64,000 nucleotides of DNA from an uncultured Magnetospirillum sp. (GCF_903853455.1 NZ_CAINTR010000201.1:1-64000); one strand, 5' to 3'; positions 9,497 through 21,827 are shown, numbered from the stretch's first letter. Program-made: numbers and translations. The notes: generated by a model from the sequence alone, not told the origin.

Positions 9497-11580
9497 CGGA
9501 TAAGGCGACCGCTTTGGGGCAGGCCGAAACCCTGCTGCGCTCCGGCAACGCCGCCGAGGCGGCCCGGCTGTGCCGGCGGATTCGCCGCCAATGGCCCGAT
9601 GACGCCACCCTGCTCAAGCTGGAGGGTATCGCCGCCTATCTGCTGGGCCGGCCCGGCGAGGCCGCCGCCGCGCTGGCCCGCTATGTGGAGCGGGCTCCCG
9701 GCGACGTGGGCGGGCTGGTCAATCTGGGCAATGCCCAGCAGGCGCTGGGACGGGCGGCCGAGGCGGTCGCCAGCTTTCGCCGCGCCCTGGCGCTGCACCC
9801 CCAGGCCGCCGCCATTTTCTACAATCTGGGCAACGCCCTGTCCGAGACGGGCGACGATGTCGCCGCTGCCGAGGCCTTCGGGCGGGCGGTGGCGCTGCAA
9901 CCCGGCTATGGCAAGGCGCTGAACGGCCTCGGCCTCGCCTTGACCGCCCTGGGACGAGGCGAGGAGGCGGTGGCGGCGTTCGACCAAGCCATGGCGCTCG
10001 ATCCGTCATCAGCCGAGCTTCGGACCAATCTCGGCAACACTTTTCAGGGGCTGGGCCGGTTCGAGGAGGCGGTCGCCGCCCATGGCCAGGCCATCGCCCT
10101 GCGGCCGGATTTCGCCGAGGCCGAGACCAATCTCGGCAGCGCGTTGCAGGATCTCGGCCGGCTCGACGAGGCCATCGCCGCCCATCGCCGGGCGGTGGCG
10201 CTGCGGCCCAACTTGGCGCGGGGCCTCAACAATCTCGGTACCGCCCTGTTCGCCGCCGCCGACCACCAGGGGGCGGCGCGCTGCTACGACGCCGCCTTCG
10301 CCATCGACCCCGAGATGCGGACCCAAAGAAACATCCTCGCCGCCGCCGTGTACCGCGACGACCTCGATGACGCGGCGGTGGACGCGATTCATCGCGACTT
10401 TGGCGCCCGGTTCGCCGGTCTGGCCCTGTCGCCGGATGACCGTGTTCCAGAGGGTCCCATCAAGGTCGGCTATCTGTCTTCCGATCTCCGCGCCCACCCG
10501 CTGGCCGGCAACCTGATGGCGGCGCTCGACCATATGGATACGGCCGCCTTTCCCGCCTATTTCTACGCCAATGTGGCGCGGCCCGACGCCACCACCGCCC
10601 GCATCCGCGACGGTGCCGCCGGCTGGTGCGACATCTCGCGCCTCGGCGACGCCGAGGCGGCGGCCCGCATCCGGGCCGACGGCATCCAGATCCTGGTCAG
10701 CCTGGGCGGACGCTTCGACGACAATCGTCCGACCATCTGCGCCTATCGCGCCGCACCGGTCCAGATCAGCCTGTTCGACGTCGCCACCAGCGGTCTGGCC
10801 GAAATGGATTACCTGTTGACCGACCGCCTGCTGCTGCCGCGCCACAGCCGGGAATTCTTCACCGAGCGGCCGCTGTGTCTGCCCCGGTTTTATGTGGCCG
10901 ACCTGCCCGACGACCTGCCGCCGATCCGGGCGTCGAGGCGAAGCGGCGGCGCGGTGTTCGGCTGCTTCAACAATCCCAGCAAGGTCACCGCCTCGGTGCT
11001 GACTCTGTGGGGCCGTATCCTGGCGGCCCTGCCCGAATCGCGGCTGGTGCTGAAATACCAGGACCGCTACGCCTCGCGGGAGATTTCGCAGCGCTTCCTG
11101 GCCGGCCTGACCGCCGGAGGGGCGCGGCCCGATCAGGTGGAGCTGCTGACCGGGGCGGAGAGCTATGGCGCCTTCCTCGACCGCTACAACGACATCGACG
11201 TGGCGCTGGACCCGTTCCCGTTCAGCGGCTCGACCACCAGCTTCCAGGCCCTGTCCATGGGGGTCCCGGTGGTGACTTGGTCGCAGAGCCGCATGGTGAG
11301 CCGCTGGACCGCCGCCATGGTCAAGACCCTGGGCCTGGACGAGTTGGTCGCCGGCTCGGCCGACGCCTATGTGGCGGCGGCGGTGGCGGCGGCGGAGCGT
11401 CGCGACCAATGGCGGCAGCGGCGCCCTGACATCCGTGCCAGCCTCGCGGCATCGCCGCTTTGCGCCGGCAAACGCTGGGCCGGCCACCTGCAAAGACTGT
11501 ATGGCGCGGTCTGGCGGCGCCATCTCCGAACCGCATCGAGTCGGGAGTCAGTTGCGCGTCTCCCGGCACGCCCTATATAA
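9493..11580 (+). CDS. TPR protein with O-GlcNAc transferase (SPINDLY/GT41) C-terminal domain
   Basis: TPR array, then KVGYLSSDLRAHPLAGN ... DPFPFSGSTTSFQALSMGVPVVT. Confidence 0.85.
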   Translation: MTDKATALGQAETLLRSGNAAEAARLCRRIRRQWPDDATLLKLEGIAAYLLGRPGEAAAALARYVERAPGDVGGLVNLGNAQQALGRAAEAVASFRRALALHPQAAAIFYNLGNALSETGDDVAAAEAFGRAVALQPGYGKALNGLGLALTALGRGEEAVAAFDQAMALDPSSAELRTNLGNTFQGLGRFEEAVAAHGQAIALRPDFAEAETNLGSALQDLGRLDEAIAAHRRAVALRPNLARGLNNLGTALFAAADHQGAARCYDAAFAIDPEMRTQRNILAAAVYRDDLDDAAVDAIHRDFGARFAGLALSPDDRVPEGPIKVGYLSSDLRAHPLAGNLMAALDHMDTAAFPAYFYANVARPDATTARIRDGAAGWCDISRLGDAEAAARIRADGIQILVSLGGRFDDNRPTICAYRAAPVQISLFDVATSGLAEMDYLLTDRLLLPRHSREFFTERPLCLPRFYVADLPDDLPPIRASRRSGGAVFGCFNNPSKVTASVLTLWGRILAALPESRLVLKYQDRYASREISQRFLAGLTAGGARPDQVELLTGAESYGAFLDRYNDIDVALDPFPFSGSTTSFQALSMGVPVVTWSQSRMVSRWTAAMVKTLGLDELVAGSADAYVAAAVAAAERRDQWRQRRPDIRASLAASPLCAGKRWAGHLQRLYGAVWRRHLRTASSRESVARLPARPI
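11551..11578 (+). promoter_or_regulatory. Candidate heat-shock (RpoH-type) promoter for dnaK
   Basis: GTTG-N17-CCTATAT resembles alphaproteobacterial CTTG-N17/18-CYTATNT; lies in the 3' end of the upstream ORF. Confidence 0.5.
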
Positions 11581-11702
11581 CGCCGGTGGGGCGGTGTCAG
11601 CCGCTCCCGATCATATGCTGGAATTCAACGCCATGGGGGTCTCGGGGCGGCTGCTGAAGCCAACAGGGCCGCCGGGATCTGCCGAACAGGAATGAGGACG
11701 AC

Positions 11703-13625
<1,923 letters not shown>

Positions 13626-13645
13626 GCCTGTTTGTTGATCCAAGA

Positions 13646-13671
13646 GTCGGCGGCACGGCGGTGCCGCCGAC
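13646..13671 (+). terminator. dnaK-dnaJ intergenic hairpin (attenuator/terminator-like)
   Basis: GTCGGCGGCAC-GGCG-GTGCCGCCGAC, 11-bp perfect stem followed by TTCTTT. Confidence 0.6.
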
Positions 13672-13692
13672 TTCTTTACGGATGCGAAGCGC

Positions 13693-14835
13693 ATGAGCAA
13701 GCAGGATTTTTACGAACTTCTCGGCGTCGAACGTGGGGCCACGGCCGACGATATCAAGAAGGCCTATCGCAAGATGGCCATGCAGTATCACCCGGACCGC
13801 AATCCCGGGAATGCGGCGGCCGAGCAGAAGTTCAAGGACATCACCGAAGCCTACGACGTGCTGAAGGACGAGCAGAAGCGCGCCGCCTATGACCGCTTCG
13901 GCCATGCCGCCTTCGAGCAGGGCGGTGGTGGCTTCGGCGGCGGCGGTGGTTTCGGCGGCGGTGGCGGCGGCTTCGCCGACATCTTCGACGAAATGTTCGG
14001 CGAATTCATGGGCGGCCGCCGGGGTCAGGCCACCGGCCGTGGCGCCGACATGCGCTACAACATGGAAATCTCGCTGGAAGACGCCTTCGCCGGCAAGGCG
14101 ACCGCCGTCAAGGTGCCGTCGTCCACGAGTTGCGAGGACTGCAAGGGCACCGGCGGCAAGGACGGCGCCCAGCCGGTGTCCTGCAATACCTGCCACGGCG
14201 CCGGCAAGGTCCGCAGCCAGCAGGGCTTCTTCACCATCGAGCGCACCTGCCCCAGCTGCCAGGGCATGGGCAAGGTCATCAAGGACCCCTGCCGCTCCTG
14301 CGGCGGAACGGGGCGCACCCGCAAGGAAAAGACCCTGTCGGTCACCATCCCGGCCGGGGTCGAGGACGGCACCCGCATCCGGCTGGCCGGCGAAGGCGAG
14401 GCCGGCATGCGCGGCGCCCCGCCGGGCGACCTCTATATCTTCCTGACCATCCAGGCCCACCGCATCTTCCAGCGCGACGGCGCCAACATCTTCTGCCGGG
14501 TGCCGATCCCCATGACCACGGCCACCCTGGGCGGCGCCATCGAAGTGCCCACCATCGACGGCAGCAAGGCCAAGGTCACCATCCCCGCCGGCACCCAAAG
14601 CGGCCACCAGTTCCGCCTGCGCGCCAAGGGCATGAGCGTGCTGCGCAGCCCGGCACGCGGCGACATGTTCATCCAGGCCATGGTCGAAACCCCGGTCAAC
14701 CTCACCAAGCGCCAGATCGAACTGCTCAAGGAATTCGACCAGAACGGCGAGGGCGAGAAGGCCAAGAACTCACCGGAAAGCCACGGCTTCTTCGCCAAGG
14801 TCAAGGAGCTGTGGGACGACCTCAAGGAGGTCTGA
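13693..14835 (+). CDS. dnaJ: Chaperone DnaJ
   Basis: J-domain with HPD, G/F-rich region, four CxxCxGxG-type zinc motifs. Confidence 0.98.
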   Translation: MSKQDFYELLGVERGATADDIKKAYRKMAMQYHPDRNPGNAAAEQKFKDITEAYDVLKDEQKRAAYDRFGHAAFEQGGGGFGGGGGFGGGGGGFADIFDEMFGEFMGGRRGQATGRGADMRYNMEISLEDAFAGKATAVKVPSSTSCEDCKGTGGKDGAQPVSCNTCHGAGKVRSQQGFFTIERTCPSCQGMGKVIKDPCRSCGGTGRTRKEKTLSVTIPAGVEDGTRIRLAGEGEAGMRGAPPGDLYIFLTIQAHRIFQRDGANIFCRVPIPMTTATLGGAIEVPTIDGSKAKVTIPAGTQSGHQFRLRAKGMSVLRSPARGDMFIQAMVETPVNLTKRQIELLKEFDQNGEGEKAKNSPESHGFFAKVKELWDDLKEV

Positions 14836-14849
14836 GGGGCGAAAAGACT

Positions 14850-14872
14850 GCGAAGGGACATAGTCCCTTCGC
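14850..14872. terminator. Hairpin between convergent dnaJ and GGDEF/EAL gene
   Basis: GCGAAGGGAC-ATA-GTCCCTTCGC perfect 10-bp stem. Confidence 0.5.
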
Positions 14873-14887
14873 GCATCCCTGGTCCTT

Positions 14888-16981
14888 CTAATACGCCTGT
14901 TCCAACGCTGGAATGCCATGCTCCAGCAGCTGGGTGAACGCCTCGGCGTCCACCGGCCGGCTGAACAGGTAGCCTTGCATGGTGGTGCAGCCGCGCTCGG
15001 CGAGGAATTTGGCTTGGCCCGGGGTCTCGACTCCCTCGGCGATCACCGCGAAGCCCAGATTGACCGCCAGCGCCATGATGGAGGCGATGATGGCGCCGTC
15101 CTTGGCGTCGTCGGGCAGGTCATCGACGAAGGTGCGGTCGATCTTCAAGGTGGTGACCGGAAACAGCTTGAGATAGGCCAGCGACGAATAGCCGGTGCCG
15201 AAATCGTCCAGCGACACCTTGACTCCCATGGCGGTCAGTTGCTCCAGGATCTCGATGGCGCGGTCCACGTCGCTGGCCATCATGGTCTCGGTGATTTCCA
15301 GCTCTAGCATGGTCGGCGGCAATCCGGCCTTGGCCAGCACCGTCTTGACCTTGTCCTTCAGGCGGCCGTCGTGGAACTGGGCCGGCGACAGGTTGACGCT
15401 GATGGACGGCGGCTCCAGCCCCGCCGCGCGCCAGCGGGCCATCTGGGCGCAGGCCTGACCCAGCACCCAGTCGTCGATGGCGCCGATCAGGCCGGCCCGC
15501 TCGGCCACCGGGATGAACAGGGCGGGCGAGACGTCGCCGCGCTCGGGATGGCGCCAGCGGATCAGCGCCTCGGCGCCGACGATGCGGCCCAGGGCGACAT
15601 CGACCTTGGGCTGGTAGGCCAGACGGAACTGCTCGTCGGCCAGGGCGTGGCGCAGATCGTTCTCCAGATTGACCCGGTCCGCCACCTGACGGTCCATGTC
15701 GGTGTCGAAACAACTGAAGGCATGGCCGTTGCGCTTGGCGTGGTACATGGCGGCGTCGGCGCGCGACAACAGGCTTTCGGCGTTGTCGGCGTCGTCGGGA
15801 TAGAGCGCCACTCCGATGCTGGTCGATGAGAACAGCTCCAGCTCGTTGATGGCGAAGGGCTCGGCGAAGGCGTAGAGCACCTTGTTGATGCAGACCTCGG
15901 CAGTGCCGTGGTCGGCGACGCTGGGCAGCACCACGACGAATTCGTCGCCGCCCAGCCGCCCGATGATGTCGCTGGAGCGCACGCAGGCCTTGAGGCGGCG
16001 CGCCACCTGCCGCAGCAGTTCGTCGCCGACGGCGTGGCCGAAGCTGTCGTTGATGTCCTTGAAGCGGTTGACGTCCAGGTACAGCACCGCCAGACGCTCG
16101 CCGTTGCGCTCGGCGCGGATGATGGCGTCGGCCAGACTCTCCATCACCGTGCGGCGGTTGGCCAGCCGGGTCAGGCTGTCATGGCTGGCGTGAAAGCGGA
16201 TGCGCTGCTCGTCGCGGCGATGGCTGGTGATGTCGCGCAGCAGCAGCACGAAGCGGTCGGCGGCGCTGTCCTCGCCGGCGATGGCGGTCACTGCCAGGGC
16301 GGTGGGAAAAGGGTCGGCATCCTTGCGTCGAGCCCAGGATTCCCCCGACCACAAACCACCGCTGGCGGCCAGCCGCCAGACCTCCTCCATGTCGGCGAAG
16401 CCGATCATTTCGATGGCGAACAGGTCGCAGGGCCGGCCCGTCACCTCGGCGGCGGTCCAGTCGGTGATGCGCTCGAAGGCGGCGTTGACCGCCAGCACCA
16501 CCCGGTTGGCATCGGTGACCACGATGGCCTCGCCCACCGTCTCGAACACGGCGGCGGCCAGCCGCAGCGATTCTTCGGCCCGTTTGCGCTCGCTGATGTC
16601 CTGGACGGTGCCTTCGTAGCAGACCACCCTTCCTTCGGCGTTGCGCACCGCGCGGGCGTTTTCGGAGATCCAGATGATGTCGCGGTTCTTGCCGTAGACT
16701 CGGGCCTCGAAATTGCGCACCACCGAATCGCGGTCGAGGCTTTCCTTGAAGCGGTCGCGGTCGGTGGGGTTGACGTAAAGGTCGTGGGCGATGTCGGTCA
16801 GCCCGGCGATCAGATCGGCCGGGCCGTCATAGCCGTAGATGCGCGCCAGCGCCGGGTTGGCGTCGAGATAGCGGCCGTCCGGCGTCGTGCGGTAGATCCC
16901 CTCCACCGCATTTTCGAATAACGAGCGGTAGCCGCCGAGATCATCGTCGCCTGGGGGTGGGGAAAGGGCGCCGCCGGTCAT
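14888..16981 (-). CDS. PAS-PAS-GGDEF-EAL cyclic-di-GMP signalling protein
   Basis: GRLGGDEFVVVLPS and GAEALIRWRHPERG both intact. Confidence 0.9.
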   Translation of the reverse strand: MTGGALSPPPGDDDLGGYRSLFENAVEGIYRTTPDGRYLDANPALARIYGYDGPADLIAGLTDIAHDLYVNPTDRDRFKESLDRDSVVRNFEARVYGKNRDIIWISENARAVRNAEGRVVCYEGTVQDISERKRAEESLRLAAAVFETVGEAIVVTDANRVVLAVNAAFERITDWTAAEVTGRPCDLFAIEMIGFADMEEVWRLAASGGLWSGESWARRKDADPFPTALAVTAIAGEDSAADRFVLLLRDITSHRRDEQRIRFHASHDSLTRLANRRTVMESLADAIIRAERNGERLAVLYLDVNRFKDINDSFGHAVGDELLRQVARRLKACVRSSDIIGRLGGDEFVVVLPSVADHGTAEVCINKVLYAFAEPFAINELELFSSTSIGVALYPDDADNAESLLSRADAAMYHAKRNGHAFSCFDTDMDRQVADRVNLENDLRHALADEQFRLAYQPKVDVALGRIVGAEALIRWRHPERGDVSPALFIPVAERAGLIGAIDDWVLGQACAQMARWRAAGLEPPSISVNLSPAQFHDGRLKDKVKTVLAKAGLPPTMLELEITETMMASDVDRAIEILEQLTAMGVKVSLDDFGTGYSSLAYLKLFPVTTLKIDRTFVDDLPDDAKDGAIIASIMALAVNLGFAVIAEGVETPGQAKFLAERGCTTMQGYLFSRPVDAEAFTQLLEHGIPALEQAY

Positions 16982-17091
16982 GACCTTCATCCTGTTGACA
17001 CATTGCCACGAGACCCTGCCACTCCCGCTTTGCCCACGGCAAGAGAATCCGGCGCATGGCTCGTCGCGACAAGAGATAAGGCTCGCCGGTT

Positions 17092-18993
17092 TCAGGCCGG
17101 ATCGCCGTTGGTCTGATATTCCGGCACCAGACGGCGCAGGATGGCCATGGCGGTGGCGGGCTGATGGGCACGGCAGGCCTGGCTCAGCTCGTCGATGGCG
17201 ACGCCCAGCTCCTCGGCGTCCACCGCGCGCGGCGCCGCCACCAGCACGCCGGGCCGGCCGGTGGCCACCGGCGGTTCGGCGCCGTGGAAGATTTCCTCGA
17301 ACAGCTTCTCGCCGGGACGCAGGCCGGTGAAGGTGATCTGGATGTCCTTGTCGGGGCGCAGGCCGGCCAGACGGATCATCTGGCGGGCGAGATGGACGAT
17401 CTTGACCGGTTCGCCCATGTCGAGCACGAAGATCTTGCCGCGATAATCGGGATGGGCCACGCCGAAGGCCGAGGCTTGCAGCACCAGCTCCACCGCTTCG
17501 TGCACCGTCATGAAATAGCGGGTCATGTCGGGATGGGTGACGGTGATGGGACCGCCCGCCGCCAACTGCTGCTGGAACAGCGGCACCACCGAGCCGGTGG
17601 AGCCCAGCACATTGCCGAACCGCACCGTGACGAAGCGGGTGCCGCCCGGCTGCTCGCCCACCGCCAGATCCAGCGCCTGGGCGTACATCTCGGCCACCCG
17701 CTTGGACGCACCCATGACATTGGTGGGGTTGACCGCCTTGTCGGTGGAGATCTGCACCATCAGGCCGACGCCGTTCTCCATGCAGGCATCGACCACGATG
17801 CGGGTGCCGACCGCATTGGTCAGCATGCCCTCTTCCGGGTTGTACTCGACCATGGGGACATGCTTGAGGGCGGCGGCGTGGAACACCAGCTCGGGGCGGT
17901 GTTCCGCCATCACCGAGCCGACCCGCACCGCGTCGCGCACATCGCCCAGCACCGGCACATGCTCGGGGCTGCCGCCCTGGCGCGAAAGTTCCTGGTCGAT
18001 GGTGTAGAGGTTGAACTCGCAGGCCTCGAACAGCACCAGCCGCGCCGGGCCGAAGGCGGAGATCTGGCGGACCAGCTCCGAACCGATGCTGCCGCCGGCG
18101 CCGGTGACCATGATCCGGCGTCCCTTGATCAGGCCCTCCATGCCTGCGCGGTCCAGCGCCAGTTGCGGCCGGCCCAGCAGGTCCTCCACCGCGATGGGCC
18201 GCAGGGTGACCTGGTCGCTGACCCCGTCCTGGAGGTCGGTCAGCCGCGGGATGCGGGCCAGGGTCATGCCCAGCCGGTCGGCGGTGTCGAGCAGGTCGCG
18301 CACCACCGCGCCGTCCAGGCGATGGTCGGTGATGATCAGGCGCTGCGGCGCCTGGCCCCGGCGCTTCAGTTCCGCCACCACCTCGTCCAGCTCGTCGATG
18401 GAGCCCAGCACGTCGATGCCGTGGATGTTGCGCCCCACCCGGGCGCCGCGTTCGCTGACCACGCCGATGGCGCGGTATTCGGCGTCGTCGGCGCGGGTGG
18501 CGCGGATGAACAATTCCGCCTCGTCGCCGGCGCCCACCAGCAGGACGGGGATGGCGTCGCCACGGGCCGAGCGCACGGCCTGGACCTTGTCCTTGAAGGT
18601 GCGGTAGAGGAAACGCGGCCCACCCAGCAGGGTCAGCAGCACGAACCAGTTGATGACCAGCACCGAGCGCGGCAGGCTTTGCAACCGGGTCATCAGGAAC
18701 AGCAGCGCCATGAAGATCAGGACGGTCAGCGTACTGGCCCGCACCAGCGCGGTCATGTCGTTGACCGAGGCGTAGCGCCAGACCCCGCGATAGAGGCGCT
18801 GGGACAGGAAAACCGGCACCGCCACCAGGGCGAACAGGACGGTTCCCAGCAGCAGATCGCCGCTGCCCCAATACTGCCAGACGTCGTCGCCCAGGCGCAG
18901 ATACAGCGCCGCGACGAACGACACCGCCGCCATGACGATGTCATGGGCGAAAGCCACATGGGCGCGAGACAGATTTTCCTTCATTCCCCCCAA
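17092..18993 (-). CDS. Nucleoside-diphosphate-sugar epimerase/dehydratase (CapD/FlaA1/WbpM-like polysaccharide biosynthesis)
   Basis: N-terminal TM segment; IMVTGAGGSIGSELVRQ Rossmann motif. Confidence 0.9.
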   Translation of the reverse strand: MGGMKENLSRAHVAFAHDIVMAAVSFVAALYLRLGDDVWQYWGSGDLLLGTVLFALVAVPVFLSQRLYRGVWRYASVNDMTALVRASTLTVLIFMALLFLMTRLQSLPRSVLVINWFVLLTLLGGPRFLYRTFKDKVQAVRSARGDAIPVLLVGAGDEAELFIRATRADDAEYRAIGVVSERGARVGRNIHGIDVLGSIDELDEVVAELKRRGQAPQRLIITDHRLDGAVVRDLLDTADRLGMTLARIPRLTDLQDGVSDQVTLRPIAVEDLLGRPQLALDRAGMEGLIKGRRIMVTGAGGSIGSELVRQISAFGPARLVLFEACEFNLYTIDQELSRQGGSPEHVPVLGDVRDAVRVGSVMAEHRPELVFHAAALKHVPMVEYNPEEGMLTNAVGTRIVVDACMENGVGLMVQISTDKAVNPTNVMGASKRVAEMYAQALDLAVGEQPGGTRFVTVRFGNVLGSTGSVVPLFQQQLAAGGPITVTHPDMTRYFMTVHEAVELVLQASAFGVAHPDYRGKIFVLDMGEPVKIVHLARQMIRLAGLRPDKDIQITFTGLRPGEKLFEEIFHGAEPPVATGRPGVLVAAPRAVDAEELGVAIDELSQACRAHQPATAMAILRRLVPEYQTNGDPA

Positions 18994-19129
18994 CCTTGGG
19001 ACAGCCTTCGGACCCCATACTTAGCCGACCCCGGCCGGAATTGCCAGACCGGGCTCCTGGCAACTGGAACCGAAGGGGGAAATGGGTTATGGCTGAGGCC
19101 TTCGCCTTCCGCCGGAGCCCATCGCCCGC

Positions 19130-20887
19130 ATGTGTGGCCTCGTCACCATCTTCGCCTACGGTTCGGACGTCCATCTGGTCGATCCCATGGAGATGATCCG
19201 CATCCGCGACGCCATGCGCAAGCGCGGCCCCGATGGCGAGGGGGCGTGGATGGGGGCCTATGGCCGGGTGGTGATGGGGCACCGCCGGCTGTCCATCATC
19301 GATCTCAGCCCGGCGGGGGCGCAGCCCATGGTCGCCGCCGATGGCGACTGCACCATCGTCTTCAACGGCGAGATCTACAATTATCGCACCCTGAAGAAGC
19401 GGCTGGAGGCCCAGGGGGTCAAGTTCCGCTCCGGCTCGGACACCGAGGTGGTACTGGAGATGTACCGGCGCGAAGGCCCGGCCATGCTCGCCAGTCTGCG
19501 CGGCATGTTCGCCCTGGCCATCTGGGACGGGCGGCGCAACGGCCTGCTGGTGGCCCGCGACGGGCTGGGGATCAAGCCGCTTTACGTCGCCGATGACGGC
19601 CGGACGGTACGGGTCGCCTCCCAGGTCAAGGCGCTGCTGGCCGGCGGCGGGATCGACACCAGTCCCGATCCCGCCGGCCATGCCGGCTTTTTCCTGTGGG
19701 GTCACGTTCCCGAGCCCCATACCCTGTATCGCGGCATCAAGGCGCAAAAGCCCGGCACCTGGGACTGGTGGGGTCCGGGCGGCGAGCGCGAGTCCGGGAC
19801 CTTCTTCGACCTGGGGGCCGAGCTGCGCCATCCCTCGCCGGTGGCCGGGGTGGATCTGCGGGCGGCGCTGGAAGATTCGGTGGCCCACCACCTGATCGCC
19901 GATGTGCCGGTGGGGGTGTTCCTGTCGGCCGGCCTCGATTCCACCACGCTGTGCGCCATGGCGGCGCGCCAGGCGCCAGGCCGGCTGCTGTCGGTCACCC
20001 TGGCCTTCGCCGAGTTCGAGGGGACCGAGCAGGACGAGGCCCCGCTGGCCGAACTGGCCGCCCATCATTTCGGTTCCGATCACACCACGGTGCGCATCCC
20101 CGGCCACGACTTCGCCGCCCAGCGCGACCAGATCCTGGCCGATATGGACCAGCCGTCCATCGACGGCGTCAACGTGTGGTTCGTCGCCCGCGCCGCCGCC
20201 GCCTGCGGCCTCAAGGTAGCGCTGTCGGGCCTGGGCGGCGACGAGCTGTTCGCCGGCTACGACAATTTCCGCCAGATTCCCCGGCTGGTCTCGCTGCTGA
20301 AGCCCTTGGCGGCGGTGCCGTCGCTGGGGCGGGGCTTCCGGAAGGCGACGTCCCATTTCGACTGGGTGCTGGGCAAGCCCAAGCTGGCCGGCATCCTGGA
20401 ATACGGCACCTCGCTGTCCGACGCCTATCTGCTGCGGCGCGGCCTGTTCATGCCGTGGGAGCTGGGCGAGGTGATGGACCCCGACATGGCCCGGGCCGGG
20501 CTGGAGAGCCTGGCGCCCCGGCTGCGGCTGGCCGAGGCCGCCGAGGGCATGGGCGACGACCAGTTGGCCATCTCGGCCATGGAGATGCAGTTCTACATGC
20601 GCAACCAGCTGCTGCGCGACGCCGACTGGGCCGGCATGGCCCATTCCCTGGAAATCCGGGTGCCGCTGGTCGATACCGCCCTGCTGCGGGGGGTTCTGGC
20701 CATGCATGCCGCCGGCAAGGCGCCCACCAAGCGCGACATGGCGCTGTGCGCCAATCCGGCGCTGCCCGAGTCCATCCTCAACCGCCCCAAGACCGGCTTT
20801 TCGGTGCCGGTGGCCGGATGGCTGGGCGAAAGCTCGCTGCGCGGCTGGGCCAAACGGGTTCACGCCGCCGCCCTGGGGAAACCATGA
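19130..20887 (+). CDS. Asparagine synthase (glutamine-hydrolysing)-like protein
   Basis: MCGLV N-terminal Cys; FLSAGLDSTTL PP-loop; SGLGGDELFAGY. Confidence 0.9.
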   Translation: MCGLVTIFAYGSDVHLVDPMEMIRIRDAMRKRGPDGEGAWMGAYGRVVMGHRRLSIIDLSPAGAQPMVAADGDCTIVFNGEIYNYRTLKKRLEAQGVKFRSGSDTEVVLEMYRREGPAMLASLRGMFALAIWDGRRNGLLVARDGLGIKPLYVADDGRTVRVASQVKALLAGGGIDTSPDPAGHAGFFLWGHVPEPHTLYRGIKAQKPGTWDWWGPGGERESGTFFDLGAELRHPSPVAGVDLRAALEDSVAHHLIADVPVGVFLSAGLDSTTLCAMAARQAPGRLLSVTLAFAEFEGTEQDEAPLAELAAHHFGSDHTTVRIPGHDFAAQRDQILADMDQPSIDGVNVWFVARAAAACGLKVALSGLGGDELFAGYDNFRQIPRLVSLLKPLAAVPSLGRGFRKATSHFDWVLGKPKLAGILEYGTSLSDAYLLRRGLFMPWELGEVMDPDMARAGLESLAPRLRLAEAAEGMGDDQLAISAMEMQFYMRNQLLRDADWAGMAHSLEIRVPLVDTALLRGVLAMHAAGKAPTKRDMALCANPALPESILNRPKTGFSVPVAGWLGESSLRGWAKRVHAAALGKP

Positions 20888-21714
20888 GTTTGCGCGAGAT
20901 CCTGGCCGGTCCCGCCCTCGGCCTGTGGCGGCTGGCGCGGCTGGTGCACCCGGCCGAGGAGAGCAGCTTCCGCATCCTGCTCTTCCATGACATTCCGCAA
21001 TCGCAACGACAGGCGTTTCAGAGCCTGGTGGGCGGCTTGGCGGCCAGAAACGCGCTGATCGACCCCGCCGAGGCGGCGCGGCGGCTGGGCGGGGGCGGCG
21101 GCAAGCCGGGCGTTCTGCTCAGCTTCGACGACGGTTTCGTCTCCAATCTGGCGGTGGCCGAGACCGTGTTGGCGCCGCTGGGGGCCAAGGCGCTGTTTTT
21201 CGTCTGCCCCGGCCTGATGGAGTTGAGCGGAGAGGCTCAAGGGGCCGCCATCGCCGCCAACATCCTGCGCGGCCGCCGGGAGGCGCCGGAAGCGGTGATG
21301 GATTGGGCGGCGGTGGAACGGTTGCGGGCGGCGGGGCACGTCATCGGCAACCATACCCTTGACCACCGGCGGCTGAGCGACCTGTCGCCCGGGCAGCGGG
21401 CCGAGCAGATCGGCCGCTCCGCCGAGATGCTGACGGCGCGGCTGGGGGAGCGGGCGGACTGGTTCGCCTACACCTTCGGCGACGTGGCCAGCATCGACGC
21501 CGCCGCCTTGGCCGAGATCGGCCGGCATCATCGCTTCTGCCGCTCGGGGGTGCGGGGGAGCAACGATTCCGATACGCCGCCGCTGGCGCTGCGGGGCAAC
21601 CACGTGGACCTCGCCGCCAGCCCCGCCTGGCAGGCGCTGGCGGTGGAGGGCGGTCTCGATTTCCGCTACCGCGCCCAGCGCTGCCGGCTGGACGGGATGG
21701 TGAACGGTCTTTGA
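20884..21714 (+). CDS. Polysaccharide deacetylase family protein
   Basis: LLSFDDGFVSNL motif and HxxxH-like IGNHTLDHRRL; ATGA overlap with upstream gene. Confidence 0.85.
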   Translation: MSLREILAGPALGLWRLARLVHPAEESSFRILLFHDIPQSQRQAFQSLVGGLAARNALIDPAEAARRLGGGGGKPGVLLSFDDGFVSNLAVAETVLAPLGAKALFFVCPGLMELSGEAQGAAIAANILRGRREAPEAVMDWAAVERLRAAGHVIGNHTLDHRRLSDLSPGQRAEQIGRSAEMLTARLGERADWFAYTFGDVASIDAAALAEIGRHHRFCRSGVRGSNDSDTPPLALRGNHVDLAASPAWQALAVEGGLDFRYRAQRCRLDGMVNGL

Positions 21715-21720
21715 GGCCGA

Positions 21721-21748
21721 CGAACCAATGGATTCATCCATTGGTTCG
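21721..21748. repeat. Perfect 12-bp stem hairpin CGAACCAATGGA-TTCA-TCCATTGGTTCG
   Basis: Direct reading; followed by GGAGTTGCG, as is the hairpin at 34142-34162. Confidence 0.8.
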
Positions 21749-21768
21749 GAGTTGCGGGCAAAGCCCGG

Positions 21769-21827
21769 CGCGCCCCATGGCGCGGGAGCCAAGGCGGACG
21801 GAGGTCCGCCGCCCGGCGATTGAGGGG
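21769..21827 (+). repeat. Intergenic repeat family copy A
   Basis: CGCGCC-ccat-GGCGCG + GGAGCCAA + hairpin GGCGGAC-ggag-GTCCGCC + GCCCGGCGATTGAGGG. Confidence 0.8.

Noticed and set aside
13915-13980. GGCGGTGGTGGC repeats in dnaJ as a phase-variable tract
   Set aside because: This is the normal Gly/Phe-rich region of DnaJ.
14888-18871. 1327-aa ORF apparently fusing a long N-terminal region to the GGDEF/EAL protein
   Set aside because: The N-terminal part is out-of-frame reading of the CapD-like gene; the real start fits M at 16981.
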